Assembly: GCA_040880585.1 (NCBI GenBank) | Contig: JBBDID010000026.1 | Location: forward strand, 1 to 64,000 | Reading direction: 5' to 3' | Origin: Paracrocinitomix sp040880585 | GTDB taxonomy: Bacteria > Bacteroidota > Bacteroidia > Flavobacteriales_D > Crocinitomicaceae | DNA: 64,000 nt | Part shown: positions 24,363 through 34,065 of the stretch, piece after piece | Layout: each line of letters opens with the position of its first letter | Position numbering within the stretch: position 1 is the first letter of the stretch | Notes under the pieces: model-generated | What the model was told of the DNA's origin: nothing | The model's database searches: none | What the model saw: the letters and a program-made list of their open reading frames with translations, nothing else | Translations under genes and position numbers: made by a program

Positions 24363-25655
24363 ATGAAAAAAATTTACTTAATGGCGTTTGGCTTACTGCT
24401 TTCTTTAGGCTTGAATGCACAGATTACAATTTCGAATTCAGGTTTTGAGAATTGGGATGGAGCACCTGAATTAGATCCAACAAGTTGGCATTACCCTACA
24501 TTTGGTTTAGGAACTGCAGATACTTTATTAGGTCAGGGGTTTACATGTACAGTAGGTGCATCTACTACTCCCGGAGCGGTGAATGAAATTACTACAGGAT
24601 CCCCTGAAGGTGCTAGTCATTGTGCATTGACAACCTCTACATTTACTAATGGAGGAACTGTATATTTGTATCCGGGTGAGATAATTACTCAATCAAATAG
24701 TACAGATGCCGCCTATGAAGTAACGTTTCAATATAGAGCAAATATGCAGCCGAATGATACTGCAGAAGTTTTTGTGTTAGCTTATAATGGATCTTTTCAA
24801 GGTACCGCCTATGCCGAAGTGTTATTTACTTCAGCAGATAATGCCGGAACTTTTCAAACGGCTACGGCTACGTTTGTAGGTAATTTCACTAGTCTTGCAG
24901 GTTACCAAATTACTGTTAAATCTTCAATTGCAGCAGTTCCGATTGAAGGATCAACGCTAGAGATAGATGATTTTGCAATATCTACTGCGACAATTGCTGA
25001 CCCGGCAATGAATGTTGTTGGAGCTGATATTTCTGACAATGGAGATGGTTCTGATTTAGAAGTAACATTTGATGCTGCTACTGATGAGACAACAGTTTCA
25101 ACTTATCGTGTTTTGGCAATTACTGCCGGTTCAAGTTTGTTGGATTACTCTCAAGCAGGTCTTCCTTACGTTGATGTAACACCTGATGGAAGTGCTTCTT
25201 ATACGGTAAACTTTACAGCTGTTGATCAATACGTAGAAGTCGTTGGAACAAGTGCTTCACTTCAACCTATTGTTGAAAATGTAGATATGGATATTATTGT
25301 GGTATCTTCTCCTGACGGAACAAATGCCAATACACTAAGTACCTCCACTTCTGCAAATCCTGTAACTTTAACTTCATCATCTGGTGCAAGTATAGGCGAA
25401 GTAGAGAAAAATCTGACAGTTGTATATCCTAATCCTGCAAATCAAGAAGTAAACTTCAAATTTGGAGAAAATCAGAAGGTAAGTGTCGTGAATATTATGG
25501 ATATTACAGGAAAAATGGTGAATACTGTTACGGTAAATGGACAAAACATCCTTACCGTTGACGTAAATGAATTATCAGAAGGAATGTACCTTTATCAAGT
25601 AATTGGTGCAAATGGCGAGGTGATTACAACCAATAAATTTGTTGTTGCTAGATAA
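24363..25655 (+). CDS. Secreted T9SS cargo protein
   Basis: About 430 residues from the ATG at 24363, which opens a clear signal peptide (KKIYLMAFGLLLSLGLNAQ). An upstream ATG (24321) only adds a poorly conserved leader. Residues 20-215 look like a carbohydrate-binding or PCMD-like beta domain (SNSGFENWDGAPELDPTSWH, then EIDDFAIST). Next comes an Ig-like region (DPAMNVVGADISDNGDGSDL), and the last 80 residues are a T9SS type A sorting domain (VVYPNPANQEVNFKFGEN ... LSEGMYLYQVIGANGEV ... NKFVVAR). It is exported across the outer membrane by T9SS and cleaved or anchored there. Confidence 0.85.
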   Translation: MKKIYLMAFGLLLSLGLNAQITISNSGFENWDGAPELDPTSWHYPTFGLGTADTLLGQGFTCTVGASTTPGAVNEITTGSPEGASHCALTTSTFTNGGTVYLYPGEIITQSNSTDAAYEVTFQYRANMQPNDTAEVFVLAYNGSFQGTAYAEVLFTSADNAGTFQTATATFVGNFTSLAGYQITVKSSIAAVPIEGSTLEIDDFAISTATIADPAMNVVGADISDNGDGSDLEVTFDAATDETTVSTYRVLAITAGSSLLDYSQAGLPYVDVTPDGSASYTVNFTAVDQYVEVVGTSASLQPIVENVDMDIIVVSSPDGTNANTLSTSTSANPVTLTSSSGASIGEVEKNLTVVYPNPANQEVNFKFGENQKVSVVNIMDITGKMVNTVTVNGQNILTVDVNELSEGMYLYQVIGANGEVITTNKFVVAR

Positions 25656-25676
25656 TAGCACTAACCTTAAAGATTG

Positions 25677-25712
25677 AAATACCACTCGTTTTTGACGGGT
25701 GGTATTTTTTTT
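25677..25712 (+). terminator. Intrinsic terminator
   Basis: The stem AAATACCACTCG (25677 on) faces CGGGTGGTATTT with a T-rich loop, and is followed by a run of Ts to 25712. It ends the T9SS cargo gene and is 7 bp before the HD hydrolase start at 25719. An upstream in-frame ATG at 25674 would place this hairpin inside the coding region, so 25719 is the right start. Confidence 0.85.
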
Positions 25713-25718
25713 GGCAGT

Positions 25719-26378
25719 ATGAGATTATCTAAAAATGAGATTGTAAGTCGAGTTGTTCTTCAGGTAAAAAGACAAACTTTTGGAGAATCCACCGGGCATG
25801 ACTGGTATCACATTGAGCGGGTGTGGAAAAACGCACGATTAATTGCTCAAGAAGAAAAGGCAAATGTTTTTATTGTAGAATTAGCCGCCTTGTTACACGA
25901 TATTGCCGATCATAAATTTGTGGAAAATTTTGAAGAAGAAACGGTTAAAAGAACATCAGAAATATTGAAGCCTATAGAAGTTTCGGACGATCACATAAAA
26001 GCAGTGCAACATATCGTTTTGAATTGCTCCTTTAAAGGCGGGATAGGAAAAAATAAAATGAAAAGTATAGAAGGGCTTATTGTGCAGGATGCAGACCGTT
26101 TAGATGCTATAGGAGCGATTGGTATTGCCAGAACTTTTGCTTTTGGCGGCAAATTTGGGAATTTACTCTACGATCCGGAAGTTAAACCGTCCTCTTTCAA
26201 GAGTGAAGAAGAGTATCGCAAAAAACGTACGCATACCATCAACCACTTTTATGAAAAACTTTTAAAATTGAAAGAGATGATGCATACAAAAACGGCTAAA
26301 AAGTTGGCCGAGCAAAGGCATCAGTACATGCTGGATTTTCTCGATCAATTTTATGGGGAGTGGGAGGGACGATTCTGA
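25719..26378 (+). CDS. HD-domain phosphohydrolase
   Basis: A 219-residue protein of the YedJ/YpgQ-type HD family. The metal-binding HD set is visible: GHDWYHIERVWKNA, LAALLHDIADHKF (the HD pair), QHIVLNCSFKGG, and VQDADRLDAIGAIGIARTFAFGGKFGNLLYD. These HD proteins hydrolyse nucleotide-type phosphates in characterised relatives; the exact substrate is not predictable here. The start (25719) is set by the preceding terminator. It overlaps the leader of the next gene, whose start is 26410. Confidence 0.93.
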   Translation: MRLSKNEIVSRVVLQVKRQTFGESTGHDWYHIERVWKNARLIAQEEKANVFIVELAALLHDIADHKFVENFEEETVKRTSEILKPIEVSDDHIKAVQHIVLNCSFKGGIGKNKMKSIEGLIVQDADRLDAIGAIGIARTFAFGGKFGNLLYDPEVKPSSFKSEEEYRKKRTHTINHFYEKLLKLKEMMHTKTAKKLAEQRHQYMLDFLDQFYGEWEGRF

Positions 26379-26409
26379 TCCTTTTCATAACTTTGTAAAA
26401 ATCAAATCC

Positions 26410-27021
26410 ATGAGAATAACGTTTCTTTTTTTACTTTTTGCTTCATCCTCATTTGTTTATTCACAAGAAGGATTGCAACTGGGAGTTGAAGTTTCCCCTG
26501 CATGGAACCTAAATACACACCGTAGTAAGGCCACAGGAATTCGATCTTCAGAGAGCGGATATGGATTTAATGTGGGAATTCCATTAAAGTGGTGGTATGC
26601 TGAGAACATGGCTTTTCATTCAGGCTTGAATTTTGAATACATGGCGTTTGATAATCGTGTCAATAATACATTAATCGGTAGTAATCGATACGGTTCAATT
26701 CATTTGCCTTTATTCTTGAATTATAAATTGAGTGGGGGATGGGTAGCACTTTTTGGTGGCGGAATCAATTATCAATTCTTTAATCAAGCCTGGTCGGGTT
26801 TTGGTGTAGATATATCTTCGCAGATCAATCAGTTTCAACCATATCTGGGAGCCGGTGTTAGTACTCTAATGGAGCGGGATAATGGAGTGTTTGAGTTTGG
26901 TGCACAGGCCCGCTATCACTTTTTGGAATTGTGGGCTCCCGGAACACCAACTGTAGATGATTTTACGTCTAAAATATTGAGTTTGGATTTAATTCTTAGG
27001 TATTATTTGTGGAATCGATAA
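26410..27021 (+). CDS. Outer-membrane beta-barrel protein
   Basis: 203 residues from the ATG at 26410. A signal peptide (ITFLFLLFASSSFVYSQ) is followed by alternating strands (LQLGVEVSPAWNLNTH, GYGFNVGIPLKWWYAEN, FHSGLNFEYMAF, RYGSIHLPLFLNYKLSGG, VFEFGAQARYHFLEL) and an aromatic C-terminus (LDLILRYYLWNR). Typical of the small outer-membrane barrels (OMP_b-brl/PorT-like) abundant in Bacteroidota. Function unknown. The longer frame starting at 26353 lacks a signal peptide and is rejected. Confidence 0.82.
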   Translation: MRITFLFLLFASSSFVYSQEGLQLGVEVSPAWNLNTHRSKATGIRSSESGYGFNVGIPLKWWYAENMAFHSGLNFEYMAFDNRVNNTLIGSNRYGSIHLPLFLNYKLSGGWVALFGGGINYQFFNQAWSGFGVDISSQINQFQPYLGAGVSTLMERDNGVFEFGAQARYHFLELWAPGTPTVDDFTSKILSLDLILRYYLWNR

Positions 27022-27070
27022 ATGGCTTGTAACCAAATACTACTTTTGAAGTAATGTATTTTTAGGAATG

Positions 27071-27095
27071 ATTATTGAGATTTTGTCTCGATAAT
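27071..27095 (+). other. Leader hairpin upstream of the PorE-like gene
   Basis: ATTATTGAGA (27071-27080) pairs with TCTCGATAAT (27086-27095) around TTTTG, with one G-T pair. Downstream is A/T-rich but lacks a T run, so it is more likely leader structure or a weak terminator. A possible -7 element TACTTTTG lies at 27041-27048. Confidence 0.35.
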
Positions 27096-27120
27096 AATAA
27101 AACAATAATTGACGAACCAA

Positions 27121-29214
27121 ATGAAAACTGTACTTCCCTTTATCTTATTGGCAACCTTTTGTTTTTGTACCCCTTCTTACGTTTTTTCACAAGATGATGA
27201 GGATGAATCATGTCTTGAGCCCGGAAAAAAAGTGATGAAATTAATTACTAAAGTTGCAGAAAATCCAAAGAAAGAAAGAATGGAACGCATCAAAGCATAT
27301 ACAGATGCGATTGAAATGGCGCCTGAAAATGCCTACATCTTTTATTCCTTTGCTAATTATAATTATGAAAAAGCATTGGAAACACAGGATAATTTTGAAG
27401 AGGGTAGAACAAATTTCAAACAATTATCCATTGCTTATGAAGCGGCAGCAACAGGATATAAAAAAGTATTGGAATATTGCCCTGATTACCATTCGGATGT
27501 TTATTATAAACTGGGAACCATTTACTACACATTGGGAGATAAAGGACAAGCGTCCATGTATTTTAAGAAATTTGTCGAGTTTAAGGATAAAGACCCCAAC
27601 AAATACAGCGATACGTATGCTAAAAACAAGAGAGATGTGGAGGAAATATTACCAGAGATGGAGTTTTTTGAGCAATTTTTTAATAATACTGTTCCTTATG
27701 AACCGGTAAAAGTAGAAAATGTAAGTTCGGATAAACATGAGTATTTACCCATGATATCACCGGATAATGAACTTTTATTTTATACACGAAAAGGGGAGGG
27801 ATCTGATAAGGGAATTATTAAGACGATTATTGAAGAGTTCACCTTGAGTCAGCGGCCGGGGCCAGAGGGCACATTTACTACAGGAAATCCTTTAAGAAGC
27901 CCATTTAACACGCCTAAATTTACCAATTATGGTGGAGTATCACTTTCATTGGATAACAAAGAAATGTACATCTGTGCCTGTCAGGAAGTAGATTATCAAG
28001 AGCACGCTAACTGTGACCTATACGTCACACATTTTGAACGTATCGAACGTTCCGAAGAAAGTAGAAATGACTTTAAATGGACTGAACTTGAAAATTTAGG
28101 GCCGGCAATAAATACCAAAGACGGTTGGGAGGCGCAACCTACAATTTCAGCTGATGGAAATACGCTTTATTTTGCAAGCTGGAGAGAAGGATCAAGGTTG
28201 ACGGATATTTATTATTCCACAAGAGGAAAAGACGGCAAGTGGTCTAATGCCAAATTGATTCCCGGACCGGTGAACTCAGAAGGACATGATAAAGCGCCAT
28301 TTTTGCACCAGGATAGTGAAACCTTATATTTTGTTTCGGATTGTTCACTGGATCGACGGGGTGCCGGAGGTTCAGATATCTTCTATACAAGAAAAGACTC
28401 AACCGGTAATTGGATGGAGCCTAAAAATATTGGATACCCTATTAATACAGAAGCAAATGAAGTAGGGTTGATTGTCTCTACAGATGGAAAGTTGGCTTAT
28501 TTTACCACTTCAAGCAAATCTTCCAGTTTCGATATTTATTATTTTGAACTCTATGAAGAAGCCCGACCTAAAAAAGTGCTTTTTATTAAAGGTGAAGTGA
28601 TTGATGATAAAGGACAACCGGTTAAAGATGCAATAGTAGAAGTGTCCTATAAAGCGTCAAAGAAAAATGTGGAAGTGAATGTCAATGGAGATGACGGAAA
28701 GTATGCCGCAGTGATCAATGTAGATGAGGATCAACCTGAGGATGTTTTGATCTCTATGAAAAAAGAAGGCTATTCATTTGATACAAAATTGATAAAAGGA
28801 AAAGATATAGCAGAAACTAACGTGACATTTAAGAATGGAGAAAACATGCAGATTGAAGAGATTAAGGTGGGTAAAGCCTTCACCATAGATAATATCTTGT
28901 ATGAAACTAAATCGTATGCGCTTTCTGATGACTCAAAATTTGTACTGGATCAGTTTCTCAAGTTCCTCAAAGAAAACCCAACCGTTAAAGTGTCTGTCCA
29001 GGGCCATACAGATAATGAAGGAGATCCAAAAGAGAATCAGGTTTTGAGTGAAAATCGAGCCAAAGGAGTGGTCAATTATTTGGTTGAAAACGGCATTGAT
29101 AGATCCAGATTAAAATATGAAGGATTTGGACAGGCTCAACCCAAAGTGCCTAACACCAATGATGAAAATAAAGCACTTAACCGCCGTACGGACATCATGA
29201 TTACTGAGCTTTAA
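27121..29214 (+). CDS. TPR / WD40-like / CarboxypepD-reg / OmpA protein (PorE-like)
   Basis: About 697 residues from the ATG at 27121 (a TTG at 27109 is less likely). After a signal peptide come a TPR region (about 40-190: AYIFYSFANYNYEKALETQD, YKLGTIYYTLGDKGQASMYF), a PD40/WD40-type propeller (about 200-480, with repeats such as PTISADGNTLYFASWREGSR and TEANEVGLIVSTDGKLAYFT), a carboxypeptidase-regulatory-like domain (about 495-570) and a C-terminal OmpA peptidoglycan-binding domain (VSVQGHTDNEGDPKENQVLS, ENRAKGVVNYLV). This order is that of PorE (PG1058), the T9SS component that links the machinery to peptidoglycan; many paralogues exist, so PorE identity is probable but not certain. prmC follows after 3 bp. 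Confidence 0.85.
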   Translation: MKTVLPFILLATFCFCTPSYVFSQDDEDESCLEPGKKVMKLITKVAENPKKERMERIKAYTDAIEMAPENAYIFYSFANYNYEKALETQDNFEEGRTNFKQLSIAYEAAATGYKKVLEYCPDYHSDVYYKLGTIYYTLGDKGQASMYFKKFVEFKDKDPNKYSDTYAKNKRDVEEILPEMEFFEQFFNNTVPYEPVKVENVSSDKHEYLPMISPDNELLFYTRKGEGSDKGIIKTIIEEFTLSQRPGPEGTFTTGNPLRSPFNTPKFTNYGGVSLSLDNKEMYICACQEVDYQEHANCDLYVTHFERIERSEESRNDFKWTELENLGPAINTKDGWEAQPTISADGNTLYFASWREGSRLTDIYYSTRGKDGKWSNAKLIPGPVNSEGHDKAPFLHQDSETLYFVSDCSLDRRGAGGSDIFYTRKDSTGNWMEPKNIGYPINTEANEVGLIVSTDGKLAYFTTSSKSSSFDIYYFELYEEARPKKVLFIKGEVIDDKGQPVKDAIVEVSYKASKKNVEVNVNGDDGKYAAVINVDEDQPEDVLISMKKEGYSFDTKLIKGKDIAETNVTFKNGENMQIEEIKVGKAFTIDNILYETKSYALSDDSKFVLDQFLKFLKENPTVKVSVQGHTDNEGDPKENQVLSENRAKGVVNYLVENGIDRSRLKYEGFGQAQPKVPNTNDENKALNRRTDIMITEL

Positions 29215-29217
29215 TAA

Positions 29218-30081
29218 ATGTTTAAAGATAATTCTTACCGTTCTGTACTCAACTACTTTCAGGACAAACTGAAGAACCTGTACAGCGAAAGAGAAATACG
29301 CATTTTTTGTGAATGGAGTGTACAGTCAAAATTTAACCTGACCAAAGCAGATCTATTGGTTGGGGAGAAACGTTTTTCAGAGTCTGAACTACTTTGGTTC
29401 AGGTCGGTAGTGAAGCAATTGAAAGATGAAAAACCGATCCAATATATTTTAGGAGAGACAGTTTTTATGGGGGAAACTTTTGAGGTCAATTCGGACGTCT
29501 TAATTCCTCGTCCTGAGACAGAAGAGTTAATTCATTTGATGCTGAGTAAAAACCTTTCGGGGAGCTTGTTGGATATAGGCACCGGATCAGGAATCATCCC
29601 CATTATCTTGAAACTGAGAAACCCAGAATTGCAAGTGGTGGGCTTAGATGTTTCCAAAGAAGCACTACAAGTTGCTCAACGCAATGCCGCCCGACACGAT
29701 TTATCCATAAAATGGGTACAAAGCAATATTTTAAAAGATGAATGGAAAGAATTAGGGCGGTTTCATACCATAGTGAGTAATCCACCTTATGTCTTGAAAA
29801 GAGAACAAGCTGAGATGTCAAAAAATGTACTGGCGTATGAGCCGGAAATAGCACTTTTTGTAGAGGATACATCTCCTTTTATTTTTTATGAGCGCATTAT
29901 TTTTCTAGCACAGGAATTATTGTATCCCAAAGGGCAGTTATTTTTTGAAATACACGAAAAATACGGAAATGTGATCCGGGAAATACTCCATCAACATCAA
30001 TTCATACAAGTAGAAATTGTAAAAGATTTACAAGGGAAAGACAGAATGATTAGCGCACAAAAAAATCTCTCTTATCAATAA
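29218..30081 (+). CDS. prmC: Peptide chain release factor N5-glutamine methyltransferase
   Basis: A 287-residue SAM enzyme that methylates the Gln of the GGQ motif in release factors. It contains the N-terminal helical domain and the DEKPIQYILGETVFMG/LIPRPETEELI boundary found in PrmC, the SAM loop LLDIGTGSGIIPI, and the catalytic NPPYV (around residue 183). The stop codon lies within the left half of a perfect terminator stem. It follows the PorE-like gene by 3 bp, so both probably share a transcript. Confidence 0.96.
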   Translation: MFKDNSYRSVLNYFQDKLKNLYSEREIRIFCEWSVQSKFNLTKADLLVGEKRFSESELLWFRSVVKQLKDEKPIQYILGETVFMGETFEVNSDVLIPRPETEELIHLMLSKNLSGSLLDIGTGSGIIPIILKLRNPELQVVGLDVSKEALQVAQRNAARHDLSIKWVQSNILKDEWKELGRFHTIVSNPPYVLKREQAEMSKNVLAYEPEIALFVEDTSPFIFYERIIFLAQELLYPKGQLFFEIHEKYGNVIREILHQHQFIQVEIVKDLQGKDRMISAQKNLSYQ

Positions 30082-30095
30082 TAAGAGAGATTTTT
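30061..30095. terminator. Bidirectional intrinsic terminator
   Basis: A perfect 15-bp stem, AAAAATCTCTCTTAT (30061-30075) and ATAAGAGAGATTTTT (30081-30095), with a 5-base loop CAATA. It overlaps the last codons of prmC and also serves the convergent T9SS cargo gene ending at 30114. Confidence 0.9.
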
Positions 30096-30113
30096 GATAC
30101 ACCCACAGAGGTG

Positions 30114-32531
30114 TTACTTTTTAATTACTTTTTGATTGAAAGTATGATTTTCTCCACTGAGAGTAATAAAATAAATACCATTAGAAAATTCTCCCATTGA
30201 TACCTCCGTATTAGCATCAGAAATCACTTTTGTAAGGATAACTTTTCCCTGAACATCTCTTATGGTAACGGTTTCAAACTGCTCCCACTGTTCAATGAAT
30301 ATCGTCAAATGATCATTGACCGGGTTCGGGTAAGTAGTAATTCTCCCACTTTCTTCTGTGACGATAGATACCGTTGAATTTCCAGGGTCAAAGACAGCGG
30401 AAGTTGTATTGGATCGGGAAGAATTATAATCTGTTGCTTTGGTTGATGTACAGGGATCAGTAAGATTAAAAGAAACCATATAATCTAAACCTGCAGTTAC
30501 CGGCGGTACATCAGGGAAAGAGTTGGTAGTTTGTCCCGGCCCCACCAAAGTCCATCCATTTGTGTTGTCATGTCTGTAAACATCAACAGAAGTATAAGAA
30601 ATACCTTCGTAATTATCCCAGTGTACTGTATAATCAGTTCCATTTGAGGTGGTAGATACGGTATGAATAGTTTTGTGAATGAAAGAAGGATAACTTTCAT
30701 TGCCACAAGCATCATAGGTTGTGATATAATATCTCCATGAACGATCAATAGGTGATGCTGCATTATCCATAAATGTAGACTCTAAACTGTACGGACGTTG
30801 TGCAACTAATTCAAAATCACCCATAGTTTGAGTTTCACGATAAACATTAAAACCTGCTATATCCTGAGTAACGTCTTTTTCCCAAACAACCTGGTTGTAA
30901 ACGAATGAAGTGTCTACGGTGAGTAAACAAATGGTAGGTTGATACGGTCGCCGATCAGAAAGATCAACCGCTACAGTTGCCTGACATCCATCCGCATCTT
31001 CAATAATCACTGAATAAGAATCAGCATGTGCATTGATCATATCTTCTGTAGCAGCTCCTGTATTCCACAAAGTGGATACAATTTGAGCGCCACTTGTAGC
31101 CGGGTAAACTGATATATCGATCATACCATTACTTTCATTACAATCCGGCGGGATAATTTCTTCTACATAAGCGTAAGGACCTGAAAAATCGTTTATTTCG
31201 GTACCCCATGACCAGGTACATCCTGTAACAGCATCTGTAATACTACATTTGTACCAACCTACAGGAACACTAGTGAGGTCTTCAGTAGTTTGACCTGAAT
31301 TCCAGTTCCACATATAAGAACCGGATCCTCCTGTGGTAGTGATGTCTATTTCGCTATTGATTAAAGGGTTAGCTAATCCACAATCTACATAACCTATATT
31401 GTTAACAGTAACACCTAATTGATTAAGGGAAGCAATTTGATAAGTAGCATAGGCTTTACAGTTATTATCTGTGTGGATCATTACTGTATATTCCCCAGCT
31501 CCTAAGCCTGAGATGGAACTACCTGACATTCCGTTTGACCAAAATACTTCGTCTACATTTCCACTTGTGCCAATTGACAAATCAATAGAACCATCTAAAG
31601 ATCCCGGGCAAGTTGGATCCGTAATGGTTGGAGTTATTGTAATATCAGAATCTATAATTTGAGCAGTAGACTGAACGTGACAACCACTTACATCATAAAT
31701 ATTAGCGTAGTAAACACCTGAAGACAAATTGCTCACAGATGATGATACAGAAACATTGCTTTCAGTGAAGCCGGTAGTCCAATACACTTCAAAGGGAGGT
31801 GAGTTTCCGGAAATATTAACATAGGCTGAACCATCTGCACTTCCACAAGTGGACGGAGAAGCCGACATACTTGCTGTGGGAGATATAAAAATGTTAGGTA
31901 CTTCCAGGTCATATCCGATACAACCGGCCGAATTCACATATTCGTAATTAATACCGTCATTTGCTTCACTGGCATAGTTTTCCGGATCAAAAATACCGTC
32001 TGTAGTGATTACCTCACTAACCCCCCAGCTAAAAGTTCCGCCGGAAGGGTTTGCATATTGAGAAATATCTACCGGATTATCAGTTGAGCAAAAAGTAATG
32101 CCACTTAAATCAAGATCGGCAATGATATCTCCGTAAATGGGAATGTTATTGACATTATCAAAACCTGCCCCGCCATCATTGGTCACGTTTCCAATAATAT
32201 CAAAATTTAAATTTTCCATATTTAAGCCTGTAGGGGCTGTATAGGCTGAATTGCCATGTATTTTAAATGTTCGGGTATTGCTTCCGGGAAGATAAGCAGG
32301 CTCTATAATAGTGTAATAACCGTCATCCAAATAACCATTAGATGAGTTCAGTAGATCAATATACGTACTATCTCCATCCAAATCCTCAATGGTAACATTT
32401 AGAAAATGTTTGTTATAGGAATTAAAGCACATGGTGTCAACTATAGTATAGCTTACAAGTGTAGGAATGTTTTGTGCTGAAGCAATAAAACTTACAAAAA
32501 GCACAAAGGAAAGAGTAATTTTTTTAAACAT
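30114..32531 (-). CDS. Large T9SS cargo protein with SprB-like repeats
   Basis: About 805 residues from the Met at 32531 (MFKKITLSFVLFVSFIASAQ is the signal peptide; the extra eight residues upstream are rejected). Repeats such as GSAYVNISGNSPPFEVYWT, GSIDLSIGTSGNVDEVFWSN and SEIDITTTGGSGSYMWNWNS are of the SprB/gliding-adhesin-like class (GxxPFxxxW). A region with two FN3-like modules (SFVYNQVVWEKDVTQDIAGF, YTVHWDNYEGISYTSVDVYR) follows, and the end is a T9SS type A sorting domain (TTYPNPVNDHLTIFIEQW to KVIKK). It is a surface or secreted adhesin-type protein. Confidence 0.87.
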   Translation of the reverse strand: MFKKITLSFVLFVSFIASAQNIPTLVSYTIVDTMCFNSYNKHFLNVTIEDLDGDSTYIDLLNSSNGYLDDGYYTIIEPAYLPGSNTRTFKIHGNSAYTAPTGLNMENLNFDIIGNVTNDGGAGFDNVNNIPIYGDIIADLDLSGITFCSTDNPVDISQYANPSGGTFSWGVSEVITTDGIFDPENYASEANDGINYEYVNSAGCIGYDLEVPNIFISPTASMSASPSTCGSADGSAYVNISGNSPPFEVYWTTGFTESNVSVSSSVSNLSSGVYYANIYDVSGCHVQSTAQIIDSDITITPTITDPTCPGSLDGSIDLSIGTSGNVDEVFWSNGMSGSSISGLGAGEYTVMIHTDNNCKAYATYQIASLNQLGVTVNNIGYVDCGLANPLINSEIDITTTGGSGSYMWNWNSGQTTEDLTSVPVGWYKCSITDAVTGCTWSWGTEINDFSGPYAYVEEIIPPDCNESNGMIDISVYPATSGAQIVSTLWNTGAATEDMINAHADSYSVIIEDADGCQATVAVDLSDRRPYQPTICLLTVDTSFVYNQVVWEKDVTQDIAGFNVYRETQTMGDFELVAQRPYSLESTFMDNAASPIDRSWRYYITTYDACGNESYPSFIHKTIHTVSTTSNGTDYTVHWDNYEGISYTSVDVYRHDNTNGWTLVGPGQTTNSFPDVPPVTAGLDYMVSFNLTDPCTSTKATDYNSSRSNTTSAVFDPGNSTVSIVTEESGRITTYPNPVNDHLTIFIEQWEQFETVTIRDVQGKVILTKVISDANTEVSMGEFSNGIYFITLSGENHTFNQKVIKK

Positions 32532-32612
32532 AATTTTATTTTTTACAACTATCAAAATTAACGATTTTGTAGATGTAAAGGTTGGTTTTGTCGGAATATT
32601 ATTTGCCTTGAT

Positions 32613-32659
32613 CGATAAAAAAATCCCGATCTACTTGTCTAAAACGTGCAGATCGGGAT
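32613..32659 (-). terminator. Intrinsic terminator of the thiolase gene
   Basis: ATCCCGATCT (32623-32632) and AGATCGGGAT (32650-32659) form a perfect 10-bp stem with a 17-base loop. On the minus strand it is followed by a run of seven Ts. Confidence 0.8.
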
Positions 32660-32679
32660 AAAATGGGATGGGCAATTAG

Positions 32680-33855
32680 TTATATATTTTCAATTACCAT
32701 AGCAGAAGCTCCGCCTCCACCATTACAAATTCCTGCTGCACCGTATTTTCCATTATTTTGCTTGAGTACATTAATTAAGGTGACAATGATTCTTGAACCA
32801 GAGTTGCCCAGAGGATGTCCCAATGAAACAGCTCCGCCGTTTACATCAACTTTTTCAGGATTTAAGCCTAACTCTTTTGTGTTGGCAATTCCTACTACTG
32901 AGAAAGCTTCATTCAACTCCCAGTAATCTATATCAGCGATTTGTAAATCTGCTTTCTTCAGTGCAACCGGAATTGCTTTTGAAGGAGCCATTGTAAACCA
33001 TTCCGGCGCTTGAGAAGCATCACCATATCCTTTTATTTTAGCGATTGGTTTTAAACCGTGTTTTTCAACCGCTTCAGCCGAGGCAATAATAAGTGCAGAG
33101 GCACCGTCATTTAAAGTAGAGGCATTGGCTGCTGTTACGGTTCCTTCTTTATCAAAGACAGGACGTAACTGGGGAATCTTTTCCGTTTTTACATTCTTGT
33201 ATTCTTCATCCTCACTTACTATAATCGGATCACCTTTTCGTTGAGGAACTTCAACTGGTACAACTTCATCTTTGAATTTCCCATCTGCCCAGGCCTGTGT
33301 TGAACGACGGTATGATTCAATCGCAAAAGCATCTTGCTCTTCCCGTGAAATATTTTTTTCTGAAGCACACTTTTCAGCGCAAACACCCATGTGTACGTGA
33401 TTGTAAACGTCAGTTAAGCCATCTTTCACCATGCCGTCTGCCATTTTAATATCACCTAATTTGACACCATTTCGGGCATCCAGATAATGTGGTACAGATG
33501 ACATATTTTCCATTCCGCCAACCACAACAATATCGTTGTCTCCGGATAATATGGTTTGCACGCCCAGGCTGATGGACTTCATACCTGAAGCACAAACTTT
33601 ATTTACTGTAGTGCAAGGGACATCCGTTGAAATTCCGGCAAAAATAGCCGCTTGCCTTGCCGGTGCCTGGCCTAATCCGGCCTGTAGAACATTTCCCATG
33701 AATACTTCATCTACCAGTTTGGCGTCAATTTTTGCTTTATCTAATGCTCCTTTAATGGCAACCGCTCCTAATTTGGGAGCCGGCACAGAGGAAAGCGCTC
33801 CCCCGAAACTGCCTATTGGTGTTCTGACAGCTGATATAATAAATACGTCTTTCAT
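32680..33855 (-). CDS. Acetyl-CoA C-acetyltransferase (thiolase)
   Basis: A 391-residue thiolase. Catalytic residues: Cys88 in VNKVCASGMKS, the His in GGAVSLGHPLGNSG and the second Cys in GICNGGGGASA. AAIFAGISTDVP, NMSSVPHYLDARNGVKLGD and DGLTDVYNHVHMG are typical of the degradative/biosynthetic AtoB-type group. It condenses two acetyl-CoA to acetoacetyl-CoA or runs in reverse. It is a single gene with its own terminator. A minus-strand -7 element TAGTTTTG (33890-33897) lies upstream. Confidence 0.94.
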   Translation of the reverse strand: MKDVFIISAVRTPIGSFGGALSSVPAPKLGAVAIKGALDKAKIDAKLVDEVFMGNVLQAGLGQAPARQAAIFAGISTDVPCTTVNKVCASGMKSISLGVQTILSGDNDIVVVGGMENMSSVPHYLDARNGVKLGDIKMADGMVKDGLTDVYNHVHMGVCAEKCASEKNISREEQDAFAIESYRRSTQAWADGKFKDEVVPVEVPQRKGDPIIVSEDEEYKNVKTEKIPQLRPVFDKEGTVTAANASTLNDGASALIIASAEAVEKHGLKPIAKIKGYGDASQAPEWFTMAPSKAIPVALKKADLQIADIDYWELNEAFSVVGIANTKELGLNPEKVDVNGGAVSLGHPLGNSGSRIIVTLINVLKQNNGKYGAAGICNGGGGASAMVIENI

Positions 33856-33889
33856 TTTTATTGTCTTGATTGGTTCTGTTTGAATGACG

Positions 33890-33897
33890 CAAAACTA
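33890..33897 (-). promoter_or_regulatory. Putative -7 element upstream of the thiolase gene
   Basis: On the minus strand this reads TAGTTTTG, matching TAnnTTTG, 34 bases before the thiolase start codon. No clear -33 box. Confidence 0.35.
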
Positions 33898-34027
33898 ATT
33901 AAAATATTACGAAAGGAGTAAGAGTTATAATGATCGACAAGCTGTCTAAAAGAAAATTTAAAAAAATCCATGGGGAAGTGGAACTGATAAAATCTTTGAT
34001 TTTCAATTAATTTAACCGGTAAATTTG

Positions 34028-34055
34028 TTTGATTAAATGGGATGTATTACCTTTG
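34028..34055 (+). promoter_or_regulatory. rpsA promoter
   Basis: TTTG (34028-34031) and TACCTTTG (34048-34055) are separated by 16 bases and fit the Bacteroidota -33/-7 pattern. It is the clearest promoter in the window and would give a leader of about 105 nt. Confidence 0.6.
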
Positions 34056-34065
34056 CATTCCCAAA

